Below, in pieces: positions 16,116 to 24,870 of a DNA stretch of 60,287 nt. The translations under genes and the position numbers were made by a program. Within the stretch, counting starts at the first letter, position 1; every line of letters begins with the position of its first letter. Below the pieces are notes generated by a model. The model saw only the letters and a program-made list of their open reading frames with translations, did not search any database and was not told where the DNA came from. The DNA is taken from positions 1-60,287 of the forward strand of contig CAMFIE010000025.1 in NCBI GenBank assembly GCA_945952315.1, read 5' to 3'. The DNA comes from an uncultured Rhizobium sp. GTDB lineage: Bacteria; Pseudomonadota; Alphaproteobacteria; Rhizobiales; Rhizobiaceae.

Positions 16116-17069
16116 ATGCCTGACACGCTTCCACCCACCGGCTATCACCTGCCCCCGCTGCCCTGGCTGCGCGCCTTTGAGGCGGCCGCGCGGCATTCCA
16201 GCTTCACGGCGGCGGCGGAAGAGCTGAACCTGACGCAGGCGGCTGTGTCGCATCAGGTGCGGAGCCTGGAGAAGCATCTGGGCGTCACCCTGTTCGAGCG
16301 CCTGCCGCGCAGCCTGCGGCTGACGGAAATGGGGGCCGCCTATCTGCCGCCGCTGCGCCGCTCCTTCGGCGAGCTTGCGGCGGCAACCGCTGGCCTGTTC
16401 GGCTCGTCCTCGAAGCGCACGCTCACCATCCGCGCGCCGGTTTCCTTTCTCGGCCTCTGGCTTGCCCGCCGGATCGGCAGCTTCATCGCCACCTATCCGG
16501 ATATTTCGATCCGCCTCGTCTCCGTCGTCTGGTCCCATACCGAACCGGACGAGGCGACCGATATCGACATCCGCTTCGGAGACGGTATCTGGCCGGGCTA
16601 TACGGCCTATATGCTGGTGCAATCACCCGCGATTGCCGTCTGCCATCCCGATCTTGCCGCCGAAATGGCAACGCGCGAGGGCATCGAGGCGCTGATGAAG
16701 CGCATGCCGCTGATCCATGTGACGGGTTACGAAAATCTCTGGCACCGGTTCCTGAAGCCGATGGGCATCAATCCGCCCAACAACGAGGGCCTGAATTCGG
16801 ATACCTCGATTGCCGCGCTGGAATATGCCGCCGAAGGCGTGGGTCCGGCGGCGGTTCTTGCCTGTCTTGCCGAAAGCGCGCTGGCGAGCGGCAAGGTGGT
16901 GCGCTGCCTGCCCGGCACGGCGAGCATCGAGCAGGGCCATTATCTTCTCACCACCGAGGGTCGGCGCAGGCCGAACCCGGATGCGGTGAAATTCCGGCAA
17001 TGGCTGCTGGACGAGGCGGCCCGCAATCCGCTGAGCCTGCCGCCCGAAGGCGCCACCGAGCTGGTCTGA
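16116..17069 (+). CDS. LysR-family regulator, GcvA-like
   Basis: 317 residues. The N-terminal winged helix-turn-helix begins with LPPLPWLRAFEAAARHSSFTAA and continues NLTQAAVSHQVRSLEKHLGVTLFERLPR, the GcvA/AmpR type with its characteristic LxxLRAFEAAARH. The effector domain fills the rest. Start at the ATG 16116; an upstream TTG is unlikely. It follows the GMC oxidoreductase and probably controls the divergent catabolic genes at 7.7-16 kb; the symmetric region at 11839-11957 is the candidate target. Effector unknown. Confidence 0.88.
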   Translation: MPDTLPPTGYHLPPLPWLRAFEAAARHSSFTAAAEELNLTQAAVSHQVRSLEKHLGVTLFERLPRSLRLTEMGAAYLPPLRRSFGELAAATAGLFGSSSKRTLTIRAPVSFLGLWLARRIGSFIATYPDISIRLVSVVWSHTEPDEATDIDIRFGDGIWPGYTAYMLVQSPAIAVCHPDLAAEMATREGIEALMKRMPLIHVTGYENLWHRFLKPMGINPPNNEGLNSDTSIAALEYAAEGVGPAAVLACLAESALASGKVVRCLPGTASIEQGHYLLTTEGRRRPNPDAVKFRQWLLDEAARNPLSLPPEGATELV

Positions 17070-17097
17070 CCGGCAGAAAGGACGAGCGGTTCAAGCC

Positions 17098-18006
17098 ATG
17101 GCCTTCACGCTGCGCCAGCTCCAGTATTTCGTGGCGGTTGCCGAGCTTGGATCGGTGACACGGGCCGCCCAGAGCCTGTCGATCTCGCAAAGCTCGGTGA
17201 CGGAGGCGATCCGCGACCTCGAAAATGATCTCGGCGTCGAACTGTTCGAGCGGCATGCGCGCGGGCTGACCATCACCCACAATGGCCACCAGTTTCTGCG
17301 GCATGCGACGAAAATCCTCGCCACCGTTTCCGATGCGCGCAACAGCTTCCAGACCGAGCGGAGCCAGTCGACCGGCACGCTGAACATCGGCGTCACCTCG
17401 CTGGTCGCGGGCTATGTGCTTTCCGACCTGCTCGCCCGCTATCGCCGCGCCTGCCCGGATGTGGACGTGACGGCGATCGAGGACAACGGCTCCTATCTCG
17501 AACATCTCCTGATCGGCGGCGAGCTGGATGTGGCGGTGATGGTGATCTCCAACCTGCGCGACCGCATGGCGCTGCAGGCCGAAATTCTCGAAACCTCGCC
17601 CTATCGGCTCTGGCTGCCCATCGGCCATCCGCTGGTGAGCGCGGAAATCATCAGCGTGCAGGATATCGCCCGCGAACCCCTGATCATGCTGACCATCGAC
17701 GAAATCGAGGAAAACACCGGCAAGCTGCTGACGGCTCTGGGCGCGCGCCCGCATGTCGCCTTCCGCACCCGCTCGGTGGAAGCGGTGCGCTCGCTGGTCG
17801 CGACCGGGGCAGGCATCGCGCTGCTTCCCGATCTCGTTTATCGCCCCTGGTCGCTGGAAGGCGACCGCATCGAAAGCCGCGATGTCTCGGGCTCCCTGCC
17901 GGTGGTGCAGGTGGGCATCGTCTGGCGCAAGGGGTCCAGCCTGCCGCAAGCGGCACGCGATTTTGTCGGCATCGCCGAATCGCTCAGAAGCGGACGGCAG
18001 AGATAG
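17098..18006 (+). CDS. LysR-family regulator of the ydc-like polyamine operon
   Basis: 302 residues. It opens with FTLRQLQYFVAVAELGSVTRAAQSLSISQSSVTEAIRDLE, a standard LysR winged helix-turn-helix, followed by the periplasmic-binding-protein-like effector domain. It sits 28 bases after the previous LysR gene, and its stop is 122 bases before ydcS. Two dyad sequences of LysR type (18015-18031 and 18049-18071) lie in that gap, which suggests that this protein regulates the transporter operon downstream. The co-directional layout, not divergent, is slightly unusual for a LysR regulator and its target. Confidence 0.88.
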   Translation: MAFTLRQLQYFVAVAELGSVTRAAQSLSISQSSVTEAIRDLENDLGVELFERHARGLTITHNGHQFLRHATKILATVSDARNSFQTERSQSTGTLNIGVTSLVAGYVLSDLLARYRRACPDVDVTAIEDNGSYLEHLLIGGELDVAVMVISNLRDRMALQAEILETSPYRLWLPIGHPLVSAEIISVQDIAREPLIMLTIDEIEENTGKLLTALGARPHVAFRTRSVEAVRSLVATGAGIALLPDLVYRPWSLEGDRIESRDVSGSLPVVQVGIVWRKGSSLPQAARDFVGIAESLRSGRQR

Positions 18007-18014
18007 GCACGACA

Positions 18015-18031
18015 TATCGGAAATTCCGATA
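18015..18031. promoter_or_regulatory. LysR-type operator, perfect 17-bp palindrome
   Basis: TATCGGAA-A-TTCCGATA: 8-base perfect arms around a central A, with the T-N11-A spacing seen in LysR boxes. It lies immediately after the LysR gene and 98 bases before ydcS. Confidence 0.65.
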
Positions 18032-18048
18032 CCGGCTTTCTCCATTAT

Positions 18049-18071
18049 GAATTTGCGAAAGCTGCAGATTC
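18049..18071. promoter_or_regulatory. Second dyad upstream of ydcS
   Basis: GAATTTGC-N7-GCAGATTC: 8-base arms with one internal mismatch and a 7-base spacer. It lies 17 bases after the 17-bp palindrome. Paired recognition and activation sites at this distance are common for LysR regulators; the role is inferred. Confidence 0.5.
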
Positions 18072-18128
18072 ACGTCAATCTCCACCATAAGAGTGGAACC
18101 ATAAACAGAAGCAAACCGGGAGACCCGC

Positions 18129-19289
18129 ATGAAAAAGATCCTGCATGCATGCACCAGCCTCATCGCTGTCATGAGCTTTGCCTCGCAAGTGACCGCGGCC
18201 GAAGCGCTGAAGGAAATCGGCAAGGGCGAAGGCGCGCTGTCTATCGTTGCCTGGGCCGGTTACATCGAGCGCGGTGAAACCGACAAGAATTACGACTGGG
18301 TGACCGGCTTCGAAAAGGAGACCGGCTGCAAGGTGACGGTAAAGACCGCCGCAACCTCCGACGAAATGGTCGCGCTGATGAACGAGGGCGGCTTCGACCT
18401 CGTCACCGCTTCGGGTGACGCCTCGCTCCGCCTCATCGCAGGCAAGCGCGTGCAGCCGATCAATGTCGATCTGATCCCGAGCTGGAAGACGCTGGACGAG
18501 CGCCTGCAGAACGCGGCCTGGCACACCGTCAACGGCACCCATTACGGCGTTCCCTATGTCTGGGGCCCGAACGTGCTGATGTACAATACCGATGCTTTCA
18601 AGGGCGAGGCGCCGAAGAGCTGGAAGGTGGTCTTCGAGGAAATGACCCTGCCGGACGGCAAGTCCAACAAGGGCCGCGTGCAGGCCTATGACGGCCCGAT
18701 CTATATCGCCGATGCCGCCCTTTACCTGATGGCGCACAAGCCGGAACTCGGCATCAAGGACCCCTACGAGCTGAACGAAGACCAGTACAAGGCAGCGCTC
18801 GACCTGCTGCGCGGCCAGCGCGAGCTCGTTTCCCGTTACTGGCACGATGCGATGATCCAGATCGACGACTTCAAGAATGAAGGCGTGGTCGCCTCCGGCT
18901 CCTGGCCGTTCCAGGTGAACCTGCTGGCCTCCGAAAAGGCAAAGATCGCCTCGACCTTCCCGGAAGAAGGCGTGACCGGCTGGGCCGACACGACCATGCT
19001 GCATTCGGAAAGCGAGCATCCGAACTGCGCCTATATGTGGATGGAGCATTCGCTGAATGCCAAGGTGCAGGGTGATGTTTCCGCCTGGTTCGGTGCGGTT
19101 CCATCCGTTCCGGCCGCCTGCAAGGGCAACGAACTGCTGACCGACGAAGGCTGCGCCACCAACGGCTTCGATCACTTCGACAAGATCAAGTTCTGGCGCA
19201 CCCCGAAGTCGCAGTGCGAAAGCCAGGGCGAATGCGTGCCCTACCACCGCTGGGTTTCCGATTACATCGGTGTGATCGGCGGACGGTAA
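18129..19289 (+). CDS. ydcS: YdcS-like periplasmic substrate-binding protein (putrescine-type ABC importer)
   Basis: 386 residues with a signal peptide (Lys-rich start, hydrophobic core, cleavage expected after VTA about residue 23). The mature protein agrees with E. coli YdcS over its whole length as I recall it: the WAGYIERGETDKNYDWVTGFEKETGC stretch, TAATSDEMV, ASGDASLRLI and GRVQAYDGPIYIADAAL. First gene of an operon with ATPase, two permeases and an aldehyde dehydrogenase, the same order as ydcSTUV-patD. Predicted ligand is putrescine or a related polyamine. YdcS has also been linked to polyhydroxybutyrate synthesis and DNA uptake in E. coli; nothing here tests that. Confidence 0.9.
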   Translation: MKKILHACTSLIAVMSFASQVTAAEALKEIGKGEGALSIVAWAGYIERGETDKNYDWVTGFEKETGCKVTVKTAATSDEMVALMNEGGFDLVTASGDASLRLIAGKRVQPINVDLIPSWKTLDERLQNAAWHTVNGTHYGVPYVWGPNVLMYNTDAFKGEAPKSWKVVFEEMTLPDGKSNKGRVQAYDGPIYIADAALYLMAHKPELGIKDPYELNEDQYKAALDLLRGQRELVSRYWHDAMIQIDDFKNEGVVASGSWPFQVNLLASEKAKIASTFPEEGVTGWADTTMLHSESEHPNCAYMWMEHSLNAKVQGDVSAWFGAVPSVPAACKGNELLTDEGCATNGFDHFDKIKFWRTPKSQCESQGECVPYHRWVSDYIGVIGGR

Positions 19290-19339
19290 GACGCGGCAGA
19301 CTGCCAGGGTGAGGAAAGCCGCAAGCCATGCGCAAGCGG

Positions 19340-19455
19340 CCGCCTCACCCCCTGCCGGACCCTCTCCCCGCCGGGGAGAGGAGATATGTGGCTGGCCGGT
19401 GCGGCATCATCCTTCTCCCCGCCGGGGAGAAGGTGGCGGCAGCCGGATGAGGGGT
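19340..19455. repeat. Rhizobial intergenic mosaic element inside the ydc operon
   Basis: Two perfect palindromes (19362-19380, CTCTCCCCG class; 19411-19433, CCTTCTCCCCG class) followed by GGTGGCGGCAGCCGGATGAGGGG, the same tail found in inverted form in the 24-kb repeats. It lies between the binding-protein and ATPase genes, where such hairpins could adjust the higher expression of the binding protein relative to the membrane components. Confidence 0.8.
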
Positions 19456-19507
19456 TCGCCCCATCCATCAATATGATTGTAATTTCAGTCTTTTCACCGG
19501 AGCGACC

Positions 19508-20497
19508 ATGACCGCCGCTGTCGAATTTTCGAACACGTCCCGCCATTACGGCCCGGTACGCGCCGTGGATGCGGTGAATCTCGAGGTTGCCGAGGGTGAA
19601 TTCTTCGCAATGCTCGGGCCGTCGGGTTCCGGCAAGACCACCTGCCTGCGGCTGATTGCCGGTTTCGAGCAGCCGACCGGCGGCGAAATCCGGATTTTCG
19701 GCGAGCCCGCAGGCGGCGTGCCGCCCTACAAGCGCAATGTGAATACGGTGTTTCAGGACTATGCGCTGTTTCCGCATATGTCGATCCTCGACAATGTCGC
19801 CTACGGGCTGATGGTCAAGGGTGTCGACAAGGCAACGCGGCTGCGCGAGGCGGAAGCGGCCCTTGAGCTCGTCAAGCTGCCGGGCTATGGCAGCCGCCGC
19901 CCGGGCCAGCTTTCAGGCGGCCAGCGCCAGCGCGTGGCGCTTGCCCGTGCGCTCGTCAACAAGCCGCGCGTGCTGCTGCTCGACGAGCCGCTCGGCGCGC
20001 TTGACCTGAAGCTGCGCGAGCAGATGCAGGAAGAGCTGAAGACGCTGCAGCGCTCGCTCGGCATCACCTTCATCTTCGTCACCCATGATCAGGGCGAGGC
20101 GCTCTCCATGGCCGACCGGGTTGCCGTGTTCAATCAGGGCAGGATCGTGCAGGCCGGAACGCCGGAGGAAATCTACAAGCGCCCGCAAAGCCGCTTCGTC
20201 GCCGATTTCGTCGGCTCCTCGAATGTGATCGCACCGGAGGCGATGGCCCGCTTCGGCGGGGAAAAGCGCTGGGCAAGCCTTCGCCCCGAGGCGATCCGCA
20301 TCGGCGCCGAAGGCGGGGTGGCCGCAAAGGTTCTGGTCTCCAACTTCCTCGGCTCCACCACGCGGCTTTCGCTGGATGCAGATGGCGTGAAGCTGCATGC
20401 GATGGTGCCGGCCGGGCTTTCCGTGCCGCAGGTAGGAGAAACCGTTCAGCTCGTCTGGTCCGCCTCCGACCTGCATTACATGGATGATGCGGCATGA
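19508..20497 (+). CDS. ydcT: ABC transporter ATPase, PotA/YdcT type
   Basis: 329 residues. Walker A GPSGSGKTT, Q-loop VFQDYALFPHM, signature LSGGQRQRVALARAL, Walker B VLLLDEPLGALD, switch histidine in FVTHDQGEAL and a C-terminal TOBE domain from about residue 250. It energises the two permeases that follow; its stop codon overlaps the next start by four bases (ATGA), indicating translational coupling. Polyamine specificity is inferred from the operon, not from the ATPase. Confidence 0.92.
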   Translation: MTAAVEFSNTSRHYGPVRAVDAVNLEVAEGEFFAMLGPSGSGKTTCLRLIAGFEQPTGGEIRIFGEPAGGVPPYKRNVNTVFQDYALFPHMSILDNVAYGLMVKGVDKATRLREAEAALELVKLPGYGSRRPGQLSGGQRQRVALARALVNKPRVLLLDEPLGALDLKLREQMQEELKTLQRSLGITFIFVTHDQGEALSMADRVAVFNQGRIVQAGTPEEIYKRPQSRFVADFVGSSNVIAPEAMARFGGEKRWASLRPEAIRIGAEGGVAAKVLVSNFLGSTTRLSLDADGVKLHAMVPAGLSVPQVGETVQLVWSASDLHYMDDAA

Positions 20498-21444
20498 GCG
20501 CCTCCCCCTCACCCGCCGTTCTGACAGGAAAATCCGGTCTTCTGACCGCAGCCTCCGATCTGTTCTGGCGGCGGCCCGGCCTGCTGCTGGTGCTGATGCT
20601 CGCACCGCCGCTGCTCTGGCTCGGGGTGATCTATATCGGCTCGCTGATCGCGCTTCTGCTGCAGAGCTTCTTCTCGATCGACGAGTTCTCGGGCCTGATC
20701 GTCTATGAATTCACGCTCTCCACCTACAAGCAGCTGCTGCTGGCGGCGAATTTCGACATCATCCTGCGCACCGTGGTGATGGCCTCGCTGGTGACGATCA
20801 CCTCCGCCATTCTCGCCTTTCCGATTGCCTATTATGCCGCCCGCTATGCGCAGGGCAAATGGAAGGCGCTGTTCTATCTCGGCGTGATGCTGCCGCTCTG
20901 GTCGAGCTATCTGGTGAAGATCTATGCCTGGAAGCTGATCCTTGCCAAGGAAGGCATTCTCACCTGGGCCTTCGAGAAGCTGCATCTCTCCTGGCTGCTC
21001 GATGGCGTGCTGTCGCTGCCGGTGATCGGCGGCAACTCCCTTTCGGTGAGCTATATCGGCACCTTCATCGTCTTCGTCTATATCTGGCTGCCCTATATGA
21101 TCCTGCCGACACAGGCCGCCCTTGAGCGCGTGCCCGGCAATCTGATCGAGGCGGCGGGCGATCTCGGCGCCACACCCTCGCAAACCTTCCGCACCGTCAT
21201 CCTGCCCTTGGCGCTACCCGGCATCATCGCCGGTTCGATCTTCACCTTCTCGCTGACACTCGGTGACTACATCATTCCGCAGATCGTCGGCTCCTCGCGC
21301 CTCTTCATCGGGCAGGCGGTCTATACCCAGCAGGGCACCGCCGGAAATGTGCCGCTTGCCGCCGCCTTCTCGGTGGTGCCGATCCTGATCATGGCCCTTT
21401 ATCTCTGGGCCGCGAAGAAGAAGGGGGCTTTCGATGCACTCTAG
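20494..21444 (+). CDS. ydcU: ABC transporter permease, PotB/YdcU type
   Basis: 316 residues, about six membrane helices. The EAA loop near the C-terminal third reads [29 protein letters not shown], the contact site for the ATPase. Preceded by the overlapping ATPase gene and overlapping the next permease by 11 bases. Forms the channel with the second permease in the inner membrane. Confidence 0.9.
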   Translation: MSASPSPAVLTGKSGLLTAASDLFWRRPGLLLVLMLAPPLLWLGVIYIGSLIALLLQSFFSIDEFSGLIVYEFTLSTYKQLLLAANFDIILRTVVMASLVTITSAILAFPIAYYAARYAQGKWKALFYLGVMLPLWSSYLVKIYAWKLILAKEGILTWAFEKLHLSWLLDGVLSLPVIGGNSLSVSYIGTFIVFVYIWLPYMILPTQAALERVPGNLIEAAGDLGATPSQTFRTVILPLALPGIIAGSIFTFSLTLGDYIIPQIVGSSRLFIGQAVYTQQGTAGNVPLAAAFSVVPILIMALYLWAAKKKGAFDAL

Positions 21445-22246
21445 GAGCAATGCCGCACCCTTGGCACTGAAGCTCGCCGCGATTGGTGGCCTTGCCTTCC
21501 TGCATCTGCCGATCCTTCTGATCTTCGCCTATGCCTTCACCACGGAGGAAAAGAGCTATCAGTGGCCGCCACCCGGCTTCACCACCCAATGGTTCGGCAT
21601 TGCCTGGAACCGGCCGGATGTCTGGGAAGCGCTTTCGCTCTCGGTGAAGGTTGGCTCGATTGCCACCGTCATCGCGCTGGTGCTCGGCACGCTCTGCGCG
21701 GCGGCCGTTTCGCGCACGAAATTCTTCGGCCGCGAAGCGATCTCGCTGCTCGTCATCCTGCCGATTGCGCTTCCCGGCATCATCACCGGCATTGCTCTAC
21801 GCTCGGCCTTTTCGCTGCTCGATATTCCGTTCTCGATGTGGACGATCATTCTCGGCCACGCCACCTTCTGCGTGGTGGTGGTCTATAACAATGCGGTTGC
21901 CCGCTTCCGCCGCACCTCCGGTTCGCTGATCGAGGCCTCTTACGATCTCGGCGCCGATGGCTTCCAGACCTTCCGCTATGTGATCCTGCCCAATATTGCG
22001 ACCGCGCTGTTGGCGGGCGGCATGCTGGCCTTTGCACTGTCCTTCGACGAGGTGATCGTCACCACCTTTACCGGCGGCCAGCAATCAACGCTGCCGATCT
22101 GGATGCTGGAAGAGCTGATCCGCCCACGCCAGCGGCCCGTCACCAATGTGGTGGCGATGGTGGTGGTGCTGGTCACCTTCCTGCCCATTCTTGCCGCCTA
22201 TTACCTCACCCGCGACGGCGACCAGATTGCCGGAAGCGGCAAATGA
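21434..22246 (+). CDS. ydcV: ABC transporter permease, PotC/YdcV type
   Basis: 270 residues with about six membrane helices and an EAA motif ([22 protein letters not shown]). The start overlaps the end of the previous permease by 11 bases, so the two are translationally coupled. Partner of the YdcU-like subunit in the heterodimeric channel. Followed after 29 bases by the aldehyde dehydrogenase. Confidence 0.9.
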   Translation: MHSRSNAAPLALKLAAIGGLAFLHLPILLIFAYAFTTEEKSYQWPPPGFTTQWFGIAWNRPDVWEALSLSVKVGSIATVIALVLGTLCAAAVSRTKFFGREAISLLVILPIALPGIITGIALRSAFSLLDIPFSMWTIILGHATFCVVVVYNNAVARFRRTSGSLIEASYDLGADGFQTFRYVILPNIATALLAGGMLAFALSFDEVIVTTFTGGQQSTLPIWMLEELIRPRQRPVTNVVAMVVVLVTFLPILAAYYLTRDGDQIAGSGK

Positions 22247-22275
22247 CATTGACCGACTGAAACAGGGAGAACGCC

Positions 22276-23703
22276 ATGGATACCCAGATGCTGATCGGCT
22301 CCGCCTTCGAAAGCGGCACGGAGACCGAGGAACAGATCTTCAACCCGAAGACCGGTGAAACCGTTCTGAAGCTCGCCGAAGCCTCGATGTCGCAGCTGGA
22401 TGCAGCGGTGGATGCGGCGGAAAAGGCCTTCGTCAGCTGGTCGCAGACCTCGCCCGCCCAGCGCTCCGCCTATCTCCTGCAGATCGCCGATGCCATCGAG
22501 CGCGAGGCCGACGGCTTTGCCACCCTTGAGGCGCTGAACTGCGGCAAGCCGATCAATGCGGTGAAGAATGATGAAATCCCGGCAATCGTCGATTGCTGGC
22601 GCTTCTTTGCCGGTGCCGTTCGCTCCATGCACGGCCCGGTCGCAGGCGAATATCTGCCCGGCCACACCTCGATGATCCGCCGCGATCCGGTCGGCGTCAT
22701 CGGCTCGATCGCGCCCTGGAACTATCCGCTGATGATGATGGCCTGGAAGCTTGCGCCCGCCATCGGCGCCGGCAACACGGTCGTCTTCAAGCCCTCCGAG
22801 CAAACGCCGCTGACGGCGCTGAAGCTTGCGAAAGTGCTCTCCGATATCCTGCCGGAAGGCGTGGTGAATGTGGTGCTCGGCCGTGGCGAAAGCGTCGGCA
22901 ATGCGCTGATCAACCACCCGAAGATCGCGATGGTCTCGATCACCGGCGATGTCGCGACCGGCAAGAAGGTTCTCGCCGCCGCCTCGAAGACCGTCAAGCG
23001 CACGCATCTCGAACTCGGCGGCAAGGCGCCGGTGATCGTGCATGCCGATGCCGATATCGATGCCGTGGTCGCGGGCATCCGCACCTTCGGCTACTACAAT
23101 GCCGGACAGGATTGCACCGCCGCCTGCCGCATCTATGCCGATGGCCGCATCTATGACCGGCTGGTTGCCGATCTCTCCGCCGCCGTCTCCACCATCAAGC
23201 TCAACCAGGCCGATGATACCGAAAACGAAATCGGACCGCTGATCTCGAAGCGCCAGCGCGACCGGGTGGAAAGCTTTGTCTCCCGCGCTGCCGAGCTCAA
23301 GCATATCGAGATCGCAACCGGCGGCAAGGTGCTGGGCGACAAGGGTTATTTCTTCCAGCCGACGGTGGTGGCCGGTGCGCTGCAGGATGACGAGATCGTG
23401 CGCCGCGAAGTGTTCGGCCCGGTGGTTTCGGTTACCCGCTTCGACGATCCGGAGCAGGCCGTGGTCTGGGCCAATGACAGCGATTACGGCCTTGCCTCCT
23501 CCGTCTGGACCAAGGACATTTCGCTCGCCATGAAAACCGCCTCCCGCCTGCAATATGGCTGCACCTGGGTGAACACGCATTTCATGCTGACCAACGAAAT
23601 GCCCCATGGCGGCCTGAAGCAATCCGGCTATGGCAAGGACATGTCGATCTACGCACTCGAAGACTACACCGCCGTCCGCCACGTGATGATCGCCCACGGG
23701 TGA
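22276..23703 (+). CDS. patD: Gamma-aminobutyraldehyde dehydrogenase
   Basis: 475 residues. It matches E. coli PatD/YdcW (recalled sequence) closely, including [56 protein letters not shown] with the catalytic Glu, [19 protein letters not shown] with the catalytic Cys, and the C-terminal [18 protein letters not shown]. It oxidises 4-aminobutanal, formed from putrescine by an aminotransferase, to GABA with NAD. Last gene of the ydc-like operon, so uptake and catabolism are linked. No putrescine aminotransferase lies in the window. A good GGGAGA ribosome site precedes the start. Confidence 0.92.
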   Translation: MDTQMLIGSAFESGTETEEQIFNPKTGETVLKLAEASMSQLDAAVDAAEKAFVSWSQTSPAQRSAYLLQIADAIEREADGFATLEALNCGKPINAVKNDEIPAIVDCWRFFAGAVRSMHGPVAGEYLPGHTSMIRRDPVGVIGSIAPWNYPLMMMAWKLAPAIGAGNTVVFKPSEQTPLTALKLAKVLSDILPEGVVNVVLGRGESVGNALINHPKIAMVSITGDVATGKKVLAAASKTVKRTHLELGGKAPVIVHADADIDAVVAGIRTFGYYNAGQDCTAACRIYADGRIYDRLVADLSAAVSTIKLNQADDTENEIGPLISKRQRDRVESFVSRAAELKHIEIATGGKVLGDKGYFFQPTVVAGALQDDEIVRREVFGPVVSVTRFDDPEQAVVWANDSDYGLASSVWTKDISLAMKTASRLQYGCTWVNTHFMLTNEMPHGGLKQSGYGKDMSIYALEDYTAVRHVMIAHG

Positions 23704-23722
23704 GCCGCACTTCGGTTGTGGA

Positions 23723-24095
23723 GCTTCGCGCTTCATAAGTGTTCAGACCCCCACCCCTGCCCTCCCCACATGGGGGAGGGAGTGGGCTGAGTGTGAGGCT
23801 CCTGTGAGGTGATATCAGAACATCTCCGTCGTCATCCTCGGGCTTGTCCCGAGGATGACGGTTGAGTGCAGGGATGGATCAGCAGGCACAACCATCCCCC
23901 TCCCCCTTGTGGGGAGGGGTCAGGGGTGGGGGTCTATTGAAGCGTCCTGCGAAGCGCCGCATTAGCAGCCTTGCCCCTCATCCGGCTGCCGCCACCTTCT
24001 CCCCGTTTTACGGGGAGAAGGACGCAAGACAACAACTCCAGTCCCCTTCTCCCCGCGAGCGGGGAGAAGGTCCCGGCAGGGGGATGAGGGGCAGA
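23723..24095. repeat. Composite intergenic repeat, copy 1
   Basis: Starts GCTTCGCGCTTCAT, then CAGACCCCCACCCCTGCC, a CCCCAC/GTGGGG hairpin block, then CCCCTCATCCGGCTGCCGCC with CTTCTCCCCG hairpins, and ends GGGGGATGAGGGGCAG. The same succession, with few differences, recurs at 24540-24848. Copy 1 is longer because it carries an inserted palindrome block (23831-23859). I see no coding potential in it. Confidence 0.88.
23831..23859. repeat. Perfect 12-bp inverted repeat inside copy 1
   Basis: GTCATCCTCGGG-CTTGT-CCCGAGGATGAC. This GTCATCCTCGGGC palindrome is a familiar dispersed element in alphaproteobacterial intergenic DNA. It lacks a T-run, so it is not a good terminator. It is present in copy 1 of the composite repeat and absent from copy 2. 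Confidence 0.8.
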
Positions 24096-24176
24096 ACACC
24101 ACATCCAGCCACGAATAAGCGCTTTCCTTCATATCCGAAATATCTTATCTTCCTGATCGAACGGGCAGAAGCCGTT

Positions 24177-24350
24177 CAGGGGACTGAAAACCCCTTCCAA
24201 CATCGGCAGGTACTCTCTTTTCAGGGAGTGCTTACCCGTGCTTAAAACGCACTCACCTGCCTCTTAAGGCCGGGGAGGTTGCTGCGCATGTCCAGGGCGA
24301 AAGCCTAAAGGCAGTGACGCCGTTTGTTGGACGGTTTTTCAGCTCCCCTG
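24177..24350 (+). ncRNA. Structured RNA of unknown class upstream of a 45-residue membrane protein
   Basis: The plus strand folds into a closed three-way junction. P1: CAGGGGACTGAAAACC (24177-24192) pairs with 24333-24350. P2: GGCAGGT (24205-24211) with ACCTGCC (24255-24261), stacked on GAGTGC (24226-24231) with GCACTC (24249-24254). P3: TTGCTGC (24279-24285) with GCAGTGA (24311-24317), capped by GGGC-GAAA-GCCT (24295-24306), a GNRA tetraloop. ACTC at 24212-24215 can compete for the GAGT of P2, a switch-like alternative. The RNA ends 48 bases before a small membrane-protein start. I compared it mentally with the TPP, cobalamin, M-box, yybP-ykoY, SAM and 6S patterns and found no match. It could be a riboswitch leader or a separate small RNA. 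Confidence 0.6.
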
Positions 24351-24397
24351 GCCGCCAGAGATTTGCTCTGTGGCCTCAACCGCGAGGGAGCAGGAAC

Positions 24398-24535
24398 ATG
24401 ATCGAATTTTACAGCCAGTCCCCCGACTGGGTCAAAGCCGCCATCGTCATCGGTTGGCCGGGACTTTGCATTGCTCTCACATGGGTACTGCTATGGTACC
24501 GAGTGGAAATGGCGCGCATTGGCAGCGGCGAGTAG
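24398..24535 (+). CDS. 45-residue single-span membrane protein
   Basis: The small protein begins MIEFYSQSPDWVKAAIVIGW, has one hydrophobic helix of about 22 residues (residues 13-34) and ends in a short polar tail with Arg and Glu residues. GGGAGCAGG lies about 6 bases before the ATG, a good ribosome site. Tryptophan and aromatic residues flank the helix, as in real membrane-spanning miniproteins. It follows the structured RNA at 24177-24350, and both are enclosed by direct repeats. I do not recognise a family; the N-terminus may face either side. No other gene in the interval 23704-24870. Confidence 0.65.
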   Translation: MIEFYSQSPDWVKAAIVIGWPGLCIALTWVLLWYRVEMARIGSGE

Positions 24536-24539
24536 GGGT

Positions 24540-24848
24540 GCTTCGCGCTTCATGAGCTTTCAGACCCCCACCCCTGCCCTCCCCACAAGGGGGAGGGAGT
24601 GGGTTGAGTTTGCCGCAAAATCCCCCTCCCCCTTGTGGGGAGGGGTTAGGGGTGGGGGTCTCAAACAAAAAAAGCGGTGGGGGTGTTGCGGATCAAAGTG
24701 CGAAGCGCCGCATTTGCAGCCTTTGCCCCTCATCCGGCTGCCGCCACCTTCTCCCCGTTTTGACGGGGAGAAGGACGGAAGACGACAACTCCAGTCCCCT
24801 TCTCCCCGCGAGCGGGGAGAAGGTCCCGGCAGGGGGATGAGGGGCAGA
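24540..24848. repeat. Composite intergenic repeat, copy 2
   Basis: Direct repeat of 23723-24095: GCTTCGCGCTTCATGAGC, CAGACCCCCACCCCTGCC, the CCCCTCCCCCTTGTGGGG block, AAGCGCCGCATTTGCAGCC, the CTTCTCCCCG hairpins and the final GGGGGATGAGGGGCAG. It fills the stretch between the 45-residue gene and the convergent DUF1345 gene. No coding sequence seen. Confidence 0.88.
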
Positions 24849-24870
24849 GATTTCGATGCGCTTCGCCCCC

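Noticed and set aside
24177-24350. Structured RNA as M-box, yybP-ykoY, cobalamin, TPP or 6S RNA
   Set aside because: Only short fragments (for example GCTGC and ATGTCCA) recall the M-box; the conserved cores of these classes are missing, so I leave the RNA unassigned.
23740-24850. Repeated palindromes resembling a CRISPR array
   Set aside because: Units are not regularly spaced, spacers are not unique and of equal size, no cas gene is near, and the blocks are rhizobial intergenic mosaic elements found also at 13.3 and 19.4 kb.
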